Source of the DNA: a gamma proteobacterium NOR5-3
GTDB taxonomy: Bacteria > Pseudomonadota > Gammaproteobacteria > Pseudomonadales > Halieaceae
Reading direction: 5' to 3'
Assembly (NCBI GenBank): GCA_000158155.1
Contig: DS999405.1
Span: forward strand, 1,849,738 to 1,913,737
Length of the DNA stretch: 64,000 nt
The position numbers and the translations under genes were made by a program. The notes beneath the pieces were generated by a model. That model was not told where the DNA came from and ran no database searches. It saw nothing but the letters and a program-made list of their open reading frames with translations. The stretch's first letter is position 1. Each line of letters begins with the position of its first letter. Below, one piece after another: positions 8,819 to 16,489 of this stretch.

Positions 8819-10132
8819 TCACAGGCGCCACAGCGATAAACCCGCGCGGGCTGCCTCATCTCTATCCAATGTTCCCTTCACGTCCACCAAAAAGCCGTCC
8901 TTGCTGAGTCGCTGACCAATTGACTCCACCGAATGATCGCGGTAAGCCAAGTGTGGCACTGCCAGGACCACTACCCGGGCCTCCGGCAGGGACTCCCAGT
9001 CCATCAGGTCGATGTTGTATTCGGCGCGAGCTTCGTCTTTTGAGGCCATGGGATCGTGCACGGACACCTTGCAGCCGAAGGATTCCAACTCATGCACAAT
9101 GTCGGGTACCCGGGAATTTCGCAAATCCGGGCAATCCTCCTTAAAGGTCAGACCCAATACAGTAACCACAGAGCCGGTAATAGGCTGCCCGCGACTTGCA
9201 AGCTGCTTCACCGTCTGCTCCGCAATGAATTTACCCATTCCGTCATTGATACGTCTTCCTGCCAACACTACTTGCGGGTGGTATCCCACGCTTTCGGCTT
9301 TGTAGGTCAGGTAATAGGGGTCCACTCCAATACAGTGCCCGCCCACAAGCCCCGGCTTAAAGGGCAAAAAATTCCACTTGGTGCCAGCAGCCTCAAGCAC
9401 ATCAAGCGTATCAATGTTCAGGCGGTCAAAGATCATCGCCAGTTCATTCATTAGCGCAATATTGAGGTCACGTTGAGTGTTTTCGATAACCTTTGCCGCC
9501 TCAGCGACCTTGATACTGGCCGCCCGATGAATCCCCGCGGTCACCACAGACCCGTAGACCGCTGCCAGGGTATCTAGAGTCGCTGGGGTATCGCCGGCTA
9601 CCACTTTAACTATGCTCTCAAGACGATGGGTTTTATCGCCAGGATTAATGCGCTCGGGAGAATAGCCAATAAAGAAGCCCGGCTGAGAATCACCGTCCGG
9701 TCGTCCGGCCCAAGGCAAGCCCGAGGCGGCCTCCAAGATGGGCACGCAGACTTCTTCTGTGCAACCCGGGTACACAGTCGACTCAAAAACGACGATTGCA
9801 CCCGGCTTCAGATGCTGTCCCACCGCGCGGGATGCCCCCTCCAGGGGTGACAAGTCTGGCCGCTTGGCATGATCAATGGGGGTAGGTACGACCACGACGA
9901 TGATATCTGCATGAGAAAGCGCCGAAGGGTCGCTGGTTAGCTCAAGATGCTGTGCATCGGCGAGCTGCTCCCCTGACACCTCGCCGCTGGGATCATGCCC
10001 TTGTCGATAGGCATCGAGCTTGGGCTCATTTAAATCAAAGCCGATGGTTCGGCGAGAGGCGCCAAAGGCTACCGCAAGAGGCAACCCCACGTAGCCAAGA
10101 CCCACAATGGCGACTGTGTTTCGGTTCTCCAA
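8819..10132 (-). CDS. Nucleotide-sugar dehydrogenase (UDP-GlcNAc/GalNAc 6-dehydrogenase type, TviB/WbpA family)
   Basis: This 437-residue enzyme has the N-terminal Rossmann motif VAIVGLGYVGLPLA (8-21). The middle domain contains ENTQRDLNIALMNELA. The catalytic cysteine is in GLVGGHCIGVDPYYLTYKA (Cys near 267). The family oxidises the C6 hydroxyl of a UDP-sugar to a uronic acid in two NAD-dependent steps. Sequence style resembles the Vi-antigen TviB group more than UDP-glucose dehydrogenase, so a UDP-N-acetylhexosamine substrate is favoured but not proven. It supplies an acidic precursor for the exopolysaccharide. The gene diverges from prsK across a 74-base intergenic stretch that must hold both promoters. 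Confidence 0.92.
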   Translation of the reverse strand: MENRNTVAIVGLGYVGLPLAVAFGASRRTIGFDLNEPKLDAYRQGHDPSGEVSGEQLADAQHLELTSDPSALSHADIIVVVVPTPIDHAKRPDLSPLEGASRAVGQHLKPGAIVVFESTVYPGCTEEVCVPILEAASGLPWAGRPDGDSQPGFFIGYSPERINPGDKTHRLESIVKVVAGDTPATLDTLAAVYGSVVTAGIHRAASIKVAEAAKVIENTQRDLNIALMNELAMIFDRLNIDTLDVLEAAGTKWNFLPFKPGLVGGHCIGVDPYYLTYKAESVGYHPQVVLAGRRINDGMGKFIAEQTVKQLASRGQPITGSVVTVLGLTFKEDCPDLRNSRVPDIVHELESFGCKVSVHDPMASKDEARAEYNIDLMDWESLPEARVVVLAVPHLAYRDHSVESIGQRLSKDGFLVDVKGTLDRDEAARAGLSLWRL

Positions 10133-10206
10133 TTTTCACTCCCTCCGTTTACAGCAACAGGGGTAGAGTATAGGGTCGAACGTCAGCGAAGGGCAGGAAG
10201 ATCCCC

Positions 10207-12324
10207 TTGAACGGCAACATTGGATTATTGACGCATAGCGCGGCGGCATTGGGTTACCTGCTGCTCAGCCTTCTATTAATCGCCCAATGGCGTGTGCGCC
10301 CCCTCGGCCCTGCTCTTCTTGCAGCAACGGCCGCGACCGTGCTGTGGGCTGCGACGGTTGCCATAGGCACGCTCTACCCCTACCCCCCCATCACGCTCAT
10401 CAATTTCGTAGAGCTCGCTCGAGATGCTGCCTGGCTGTTTTTTATGCTGCAGTTGCTGGGATTCCAATCCAGCGGCAACGTATTCACCTGGCTGGGACGA
10501 CGATGGCTGCCGACCTTTTTGGTAGCGGTGATAGTTGCCAGCCTAATTTTGGCCCTGAGACCATTAGCAACCCCTCTGAGTATCTCCACAATCGATGCGA
10601 GCGATGCGGCGCTGATGCTGTGGCTGAGTGTCGCGATTGTCGGTCTGCTTTTGGTGGAACAGATTTACCGGAACGCCAGCAGCGGGGAACGCTGGGGCGT
10701 CAAATTCCTTTGCTTGAGTCTGGGCGCTCTGTTCGCCTACGACTTTTTTATGTATGCCGAAGCGCTGCTCTTTCGGCAACTTGACGCTCAGCTGTGGCAA
10801 GCCCGGGGCATTGTGAGCACCCTGAGCCTGCCGTGGCTCGTGATCGCGATTTCGCGCAATAGCAACTGGCGCATGGATGTGCACGTATCCCGCCACGTTG
10901 TGTTCCATACCGTGACCCTTATGGGCGCCGGACTTTATCTGCTGTGCATGGCCGTCATCGGCTACTTCATCAAATACCTCGGCGGTAATTGGGGCGGCGT
11001 GCTGCAAGTGTCGTTTTTGTCAGGCAGTGCAGTACTGCTAGTGACTTTGCTGTTTTCTGGCACGCTCCGCGCACGCCTGCGCGTCTGGCTGTCCAAGCAC
11101 TTTTTTAGTTACCGCTATGACTATCGTGTGGAGTGGCTGCGCTTTACCGAAAGTTTGGCCGCGCTGGAGGATGTCCCCGCCGGCATCATCCAGACTACAG
11201 CCACCATCACCCAGAGCCCCGGTGGTTTGCTGTTTCACCGAAGTTCAACGGGACCACTGACCGAGTTGGCGAACTGGGAGCTGGATATACCTGACTCTCC
11301 AACTCTGGAGGCTGTTCCTCAGTGGATAGCCAATAGTGGCTGGGTTATTGATCTGGACGAATGGCGGCGCTCGCCGGGTCTATATGGAGAGCTAGAGCTA
11401 CCTGAGTGGCTGAAGGAGCACCCGCATATCTGGCTTGTCGTGCCGTTGTTTTTTCAGGATGAGTTGGAAGGCCTGCTGATGCTGGCGCGCACCGACTTAA
11501 AAACCAACGTCAACTGGGAAGACCGCGACTTGCTCAAGACGGCAGGACGCCAGTCCGCGGCTCTGCTGGCACAGCAACGCGCCAGTCTGGCCGTGGTGGA
11601 GTCTCGACAATTCGATGCATTTAACCGGCTCTCAGCGTACGTGATTCATGATTTAAAGAATATTCTTGCGCAGCAGTCATTAATGGTGTCCAACGCACAA
11701 AAACACAGAGACAACCCAGCCTTTGTAGACGACATGATCAGTACCGTCGAAAACTCGGTAAACCGTATGCAACGGCTTATGGACCAGATGCGCAGTGGCA
11801 TGCGTAATGCTGAGCCTGAGGTGATTTCTCTAACAAAGCTCTTAGAGCAGGTTGTGGGATCGAGGCACGCCAGCACGCCTCAAGCAACACTGGAAGCCAC
11901 CGACAATAGCGACGTTTTTGCAGATCGTGAGCGATTGGCCACAGTCTTTAGCCACATAATACAGAACGCGCAGGAGGCAACGCCTGATAACGGTACAGTC
12001 GACGTCAAGGTGTCGTGCAGTGAAACATCAGCCATTGTCTCGGTCAGTGACACGGGCAGCGGCATGAGCGAAGCCTTTATACGAAATCGCTTATTCAAAC
12101 CCTTTGAGTCCACCAAGGGCCTTACGGGCATGGGTATCGGTGCCTTCGAATCAAGAGAGTACATAAGGCAACTCGGCGGCGACATCACTGTAAGTAGTCA
12201 ACCGGGCATTGGTAGCTGTTTCAGTGTGATGCTGCCTCTTGCGGACGAAGCGCAGCTTGTCGCGGATAAAAGTGAAAGCTGTGAACCAGACACGCCTCCT
12301 ACCACTTCAGGCGTGGCACACTAG
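10207..12324 (+). CDS. prsK: XrtA/PEP-CTERM system histidine kinase PrsK
   Basis: This 705-residue sensor kinase has an N-terminal half with about eight transmembrane helices and further hydrophobic segments to residue 290. A GAF-like segment spans about 310-460. The H-box FNRLSAYVIHDLKNIL has its His near 481. The N-box HIIQNAQEATP and the G-boxes DTGSGMS and GMGIGAFESREYI form the ATPase. This architecture is that of PrsK, the kinase paired with PrsR in exosortase A systems. The start is a TTG at 10207 preceded by AGGAAG with a spacing of six bases. The response regulator gene begins 28 bases downstream. The signal sensed is unknown. Confidence 0.93.
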   Translation: MNGNIGLLTHSAAALGYLLLSLLLIAQWRVRPLGPALLAATAATVLWAATVAIGTLYPYPPITLINFVELARDAAWLFFMLQLLGFQSSGNVFTWLGRRWLPTFLVAVIVASLILALRPLATPLSISTIDASDAALMLWLSVAIVGLLLVEQIYRNASSGERWGVKFLCLSLGALFAYDFFMYAEALLFRQLDAQLWQARGIVSTLSLPWLVIAISRNSNWRMDVHVSRHVVFHTVTLMGAGLYLLCMAVIGYFIKYLGGNWGGVLQVSFLSGSAVLLVTLLFSGTLRARLRVWLSKHFFSYRYDYRVEWLRFTESLAALEDVPAGIIQTTATITQSPGGLLFHRSSTGPLTELANWELDIPDSPTLEAVPQWIANSGWVIDLDEWRRSPGLYGELELPEWLKEHPHIWLVVPLFFQDELEGLLMLARTDLKTNVNWEDRDLLKTAGRQSAALLAQQRASLAVVESRQFDAFNRLSAYVIHDLKNILAQQSLMVSNAQKHRDNPAFVDDMISTVENSVNRMQRLMDQMRSGMRNAEPEVISLTKLLEQVVGSRHASTPQATLEATDNSDVFADRERLATVFSHIIQNAQEATPDNGTVDVKVSCSETSAIVSVSDTGSGMSEAFIRNRLFKPFESTKGLTGMGIGAFESREYIRQLGGDITVSSQPGIGSCFSVMLPLADEAQLVADKSESCEPDTPPTTSGVAH

Positions 12325-12352
12325 CGGTCATGAAACACGAGGATTTAAACGC

Positions 12353-13723
12353 GTGAGCGACGCAACACTCCCACTACTGGTCGTCGAGGATGATGAGGGC
12401 CTGCAAAGCCAGTTGCGCTGGGCCTTTGACGGTTACGAAGTCATCATTGCAGGCGATCGTAAAGCGGCTATCACTGCCCTACGCCGCCATCAGCCGGGTG
12501 TCGTATTGCTAGATCTTGGATTGCCGCCAGATCCCGGTGGCGTAACCGAGGGCTTGGCGACACTGAACGAAATCCTCAGCCTGGCACCGGAGACAAAAGT
12601 GATCGTGGTCACCGGCGACAACGATCGCGGCAACGCCGTAAAAGCCATCGCTGGCGGCGCTTACGACTTTCACCAAAAGCCCGCAGACCCCGAGATCCTC
12701 ACACTTCTTGTAGAGCGCGCCCAGCACGTCTATCAACTGGAGCGCGAAAACCAAACGCTTCAGCGTGCCAGCGAGAACATGCCGCTGGACAAGATCATTG
12801 CGGTAAGTCCGCAGATGCTCAAGGTTTGTCGCACCGTTGAGAAGATCGCCCCCACCGATATCACGACTCTCCTACTGGGTGCGTCAGGCACGGGTAAAGA
12901 ACGCTTCGCGCAGGCGATCCATGAACTCAGTCCTCGCGCTGGCGAACGCATGGTAGCCATCAACTGCGCAGCCATTCCCGACACGCTGCTGGAAAGCGAG
13001 CTGTTTGGCTATGAAAAAGGGGCATTTACAGGCGCCAGCCAGCAAACCATTGGTAAGATTGAACATGCCAATGGTGGCACGCTCTTTTTGGACGAGATCG
13101 GTGACCTGCCCCTGGAGCTGCAGGCCAAATTATTGCGGTTTTTGCAGGAGCGCGTCATCGAACGTCTGGGGGGCCGTAAAGAGATACCCGTAGATGTGCG
13201 GGTGATCTGCGCTACCCATCAAAATCTGGAGCAGCACATTGCCGAAGGGAAGTTCCGCGAGGACCTTTTCTATCGCGTCAGTGAAATGGTCGTTAATATT
13301 CCGGCGCTTAAAGATCGAGAAGGCGATGCGGTAGTCCTCGCCAAATCCTTTTTATCGCGCTTTGCCGGTGACAAGGGCACAGGCGTTAAGAGCTTTGACA
13401 GCAACGCCCTGCGCGCCATCAACAATTACCCCTGGCCTGGTAACGTGCGCGAGCTGGAATCGCGCATTAAACGGGCCGTCATTATGGCCGATGGTGGCCA
13501 GGTGACCGTCGAAGATCTTGAGCTGGAGGACCACCTCGAGGACACCCTCAAAGCCGAAAATGCACTCCCTCTTAACATCAAACAGGTGCGTGAACAGGCC
13601 GAAAAGGGCGCAATCCTGCAAGCGCTATCGCACACAGCGGATAACATTACAGAAGCCGCAGAGCTTTTAGGTGTCACACGACCCACACTTTATTCGATGC
13701 TGGAAAAATACGGGCTTCGGTAG
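12353..13723 (+). CDS. prsR: Sigma-54-dependent response regulator PrsR
   Basis: This 456-residue NtrC-family activator has a receiver domain 5-125 with acidic pocket VVEDDEG and phosphoacceptor VVLLDLGLP. The AAA+ domain carries a GASGTGKE Walker A. GAFTGA, near residue 223, is the loop that contacts sigma-54. A C-terminal Fis-type helix-turn-helix (ITEAAELLGVTRPTLYSMLEKYG) follows. It should activate RpoN promoters for exosortase-related genes after phosphorylation by PrsK. The start is the GTG at 12353, preceded by ACGAGGA. The frame is open upstream to 12239, but that part overlaps prsK and encodes nothing receiver-like. A matching sigma-54 promoter is seen at 30173-30188. Confidence 0.94.
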   Translation: MSDATLPLLVVEDDEGLQSQLRWAFDGYEVIIAGDRKAAITALRRHQPGVVLLDLGLPPDPGGVTEGLATLNEILSLAPETKVIVVTGDNDRGNAVKAIAGGAYDFHQKPADPEILTLLVERAQHVYQLERENQTLQRASENMPLDKIIAVSPQMLKVCRTVEKIAPTDITTLLLGASGTGKERFAQAIHELSPRAGERMVAINCAAIPDTLLESELFGYEKGAFTGASQQTIGKIEHANGGTLFLDEIGDLPLELQAKLLRFLQERVIERLGGRKEIPVDVRVICATHQNLEQHIAEGKFREDLFYRVSEMVVNIPALKDREGDAVVLAKSFLSRFAGDKGTGVKSFDSNALRAINNYPWPGNVRELESRIKRAVIMADGGQVTVEDLELEDHLEDTLKAENALPLNIKQVREQAEKGAILQALSHTADNITEAAELLGVTRPTLYSMLEKYGLR

Positions 13724-13764
13724 TAACAAAAGCTCAGCGCCTTTCTTAAAGCTCTTATAGAGCG

Positions 13765-16233
13765 CTATCTTGCGCTACGTGTCGAATAAGCATTCTCTGC
13801 CTTGCCGACTTTCTTGAAGGGCGACGCGGCACGTCGAGGCACCCAAAGCCCAGCCACTCGCAACGAGACAGAGTACAAGACTAACACTGCCGTCTGAACG
13901 CCCATGAATACCCAAGGCAACACGTCAGTATCAATCCATTCTCCTCTTCTGGGACTCAAAAGAAATTGAAGTGGGGTAAATGCCCGGCCATATTTTATTA
14001 CTATAAAGTCAAAACCGTAGTTAGCGATCTGATACCCGACCACGGCGCTTGCAATGACTACCATGACGCTCATGCTCGCATCTACTAATCGGCGAAAATT
14101 TCGGCTTGCCAAAAAATGTGCGCTAAACACAAGTAAAACGGGATAACAGCCCCAAAGTAAAGTTCTCACTGAGTAACCATTATTGGGGAGAAGCTCCACG
14201 ATATTATCAGTGCTAGCCTGCAAAACGGTGATGAAGTAGCTTAGAGGGAGGACAAAACAACAATACATTACTGTCAGTCGTGTATTTAGACCGTAGACCC
14301 GACTAGGCTCACAGGCCAGTAGGAAACGAGTTGCCGCCCAATACGCTACGAAAGTAACAGGAAGGAAAAAACCAAAAAACCGCCATCCCAGCTCAAAGAA
14401 CTCAGGCGTACCCGTCCAGATAGGCGAGCCCATAACATCGTACAGCGACTCGCGGGGAACTATCTTATAGGCGACAGCCCAAGCAATAAATATGGAACCT
14501 ATCACTGCAACCAATACTTTGCGGACTTTCACGTGGCCATTGATCAAAAAATGCGCCACTATGATTCGGGGAAACATCATTGCCAAAATACTGGCTAACG
14601 AGGCTAACGGCAGTGTTAGAAACAGTGAACCTCCACTCAGTAGCTCCTTAATGTTGTACGGCGTCATCGGCAGCGACACCAAAATAGTCAGCCCGCCCGC
14701 CAAAAAGAGTGTTAGCAGTAAGGTTGTGGAAATAAATGGTGATAGGGCAGTCCGGGTTAGACCACGACGTGAGCTGGTTCGCTGGAAGAGCATTACGTCG
14801 CTTTCACCGGACGAAAGTTCCAACGGGGACTCATAGCCCCCCTCATAGTCCGGCCGCGTCTTTATCCGCTCCCGCGGAGTTGCTGGAGCGCTCAAGAATA
14901 TCCGTCCGACCAAGAGGCCACTGATTCCAGCAACTAGAGCAATGATGACATCAGACAGATCAAGGCCATTATCAGGAAGAAACACTCTAAGGACCTGAAT
15001 AGAACTGCTGATTACGAGGACGAAAATCGCAGTTACTAATACGTGGAGTCGTTCAATCAATGACATGCGGGATTGGGAGATCGCAACTGACAACGCGCCA
15101 CCAAGAACTCCAAACAAAACCGTGGTCCTTACAACATCGAAGAGCCCGGCAAGCACGTTACCCGAATATCGTGCACCGAAAGGCTGAGAGACAAACAATC
15201 TAACGGCGTCTTTCACTACTAAAGGATCCGCGGAGAAGTTCCAAGGGAAAGTGTATGCGACGATCAAGCACAGACCGTATAAACACACCGCCCCCCAATA
15301 CAGCATCGAGTTACGCGGCAATTTAGGTGAAGAATGCGGTGTGCCCAGAGCTAGATCAGTTTTTGAGCCTATCCATAAACCCAAACAGGCACCCGAAAAA
15401 CCCAGAATGACATCGCCAAAGTCAGTAAAACGAGAAATCACTGTTAGTTGCAGCAGCTCAACGGCAGATACGCAACCCAGACAAAAGAGCATTCCTCGTT
15501 CCCTGTTGTTACCGTAGCGATAAAGAGCCACAAGCCCTAAAGGAATCCAAACTGCGATGTCTGTAGCGTAGGCATAGATGGCCTCCGCAAGACTTGGGTG
15601 CGATGAAGAAAAGGGAATAATCGAAATTTTTCCACTATTCCATTTTTCGAAAAACTCCGAAGGACGAAGACTCATGTCATAGGGCAGTAGCGAATAGGCA
15701 ACAAAACAGGCTATCCAGAGCTTGCTGGCTCGCACAACGGGAGGGGTTGCAACAGTGAGAGCAGAATAGGGTTGCAGTAGCTCCAGCATTTGTCGCCCGT
15801 AGGCCAACCAAAGCCCCACACCCAGCCAAGCACCCAAGAATTGCGCGGCCACGTCGCCAAGCGACGGCACGCGCTTTGGCGTAAAGATCTGCGCTACCTC
15901 AACGGAAATCGACATTAACAAGCATAAAAGGAGCGCTAGCAACGCCCAAACCGCGCGAGGAACCGCTGTGACAGAGACGCAAAGAAGCCCGCAGACCGCA
16001 AAAGCGGTAGGAATCATGATTGTAACGTTCACGCCCCAATCAACATGAGACCGAGAAACCATACCATTACCTGAAATTTTACGGGCAACAGATTTCAACT
16101 CTTCAAGACTAATCTCCGTAAACTCAAATGGCGTGAGGCTTCCCAACCAAAGAATCGAAAAGCTTGCAAGCGCAACGAAGAAAAGAAAGCGTCGCGATGC
16201 GACCGAGGTTCCGTAGAGGTCGTTTGAACTCAT
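13765..16233 (-). CDS. Large membrane protein with three tandem VanZ-like modules
   Basis: This 822-residue polytopic protein repeats the VanZ-family C-terminal signature three times: EVAQIFTPKRVPSLGDVAAQ (near 110), ELLQLTVISRFTDFGDVILG (near 260) and the degenerate QVLRVFLPDNGLDLSDVIIA (near 410). About 350 further residues with some nine helices follow. VanZ domains have no firmly established reaction. They occur with teicoplanin resistance and with exopolysaccharide and exosortase loci. The ATG at 16233 is chosen. An upstream TTG at 16299, preceded by GGAG, would add 22 residues but leave only 14 bases to the divergent gene. GC content looks lower here than in neighbouring genes, suggesting different ancestry. 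The function is unknown. Confidence 0.78.
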   Translation of the reverse strand: MSSNDLYGTSVASRRFLFFVALASFSILWLGSLTPFEFTEISLEELKSVARKISGNGMVSRSHVDWGVNVTIMIPTAFAVCGLLCVSVTAVPRAVWALLALLLCLLMSISVEVAQIFTPKRVPSLGDVAAQFLGAWLGVGLWLAYGRQMLELLQPYSALTVATPPVVRASKLWIACFVAYSLLPYDMSLRPSEFFEKWNSGKISIIPFSSSHPSLAEAIYAYATDIAVWIPLGLVALYRYGNNRERGMLFCLGCVSAVELLQLTVISRFTDFGDVILGFSGACLGLWIGSKTDLALGTPHSSPKLPRNSMLYWGAVCLYGLCLIVAYTFPWNFSADPLVVKDAVRLFVSQPFGARYSGNVLAGLFDVVRTTVLFGVLGGALSVAISQSRMSLIERLHVLVTAIFVLVISSSIQVLRVFLPDNGLDLSDVIIALVAGISGLLVGRIFLSAPATPRERIKTRPDYEGGYESPLELSSGESDVMLFQRTSSRRGLTRTALSPFISTTLLLTLFLAGGLTILVSLPMTPYNIKELLSGGSLFLTLPLASLASILAMMFPRIIVAHFLINGHVKVRKVLVAVIGSIFIAWAVAYKIVPRESLYDVMGSPIWTGTPEFFELGWRFFGFFLPVTFVAYWAATRFLLACEPSRVYGLNTRLTVMYCCFVLPLSYFITVLQASTDNIVELLPNNGYSVRTLLWGCYPVLLVFSAHFLASRNFRRLVDASMSVMVVIASAVVGYQIANYGFDFIVIKYGRAFTPLQFLLSPRRGEWIDTDVLPWVFMGVQTAVLVLYSVSLRVAGLWVPRRAASPFKKVGKAENAYSTRSAR

Positions 16234-16313
16234 AAAACTACTTACGAGAAAAAGTGATGCCAGCCGTGAGTTTACCGCTGGCGCAGAAAGATTGCTCAAG
16301 CTATGCTCCGCTT

Positions 16314-16460
16314 ATGAGCACAGACCGCAGAAAAAGCGACCGAGGCGCTTCCGATCGCCGCCGAGAAACACGACGGGAGGTTCCCGCGTGGGGTTACGCT
16401 CTCGCGATTCTGGGTACTGCGGTGTTGTTCAGCGTTTTCTGGAGCATTATTTATAAATAG
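16314..16460 (+). CDS. Small single-helix membrane protein with Asp-Arg-Arg repeats
   Basis: A 48-residue frame starts at ATG 16314 (MSTDRRKSDRGASDRRRETRR). It has a highly basic DRR-repeat N-terminus and one C-terminal transmembrane helix (WGYALAILGTAVLFSVFWSII) ending in YK. The composition is protein-like, and it is not antisense to any other gene. It diverges from the VanZ gene and converges on the DUF1302 gene. No convincing ribosome binding site is seen. The frame stays open 60 bases upstream, but the extra residues look random. The DRR pattern recalls the 93-residue protein encoded at 30273. The function is unknown. Confidence 0.5.
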   Translation: MSTDRRKSDRGASDRRRETRREVPAWGYALAILGTAVLFSVFWSIIYK

Positions 16461-16489
16461 CGCATGGCTCGGAGCGCTTCAAAGCAGCT

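Noticed and set aside
16280-16300. Sigma-54-like promoter (TGGCGC ... TTGC) ahead of the small gene at 16314
   Set aside because: Twelve bases separate GG and GC instead of ten, which is not functional in known RpoN promoters.
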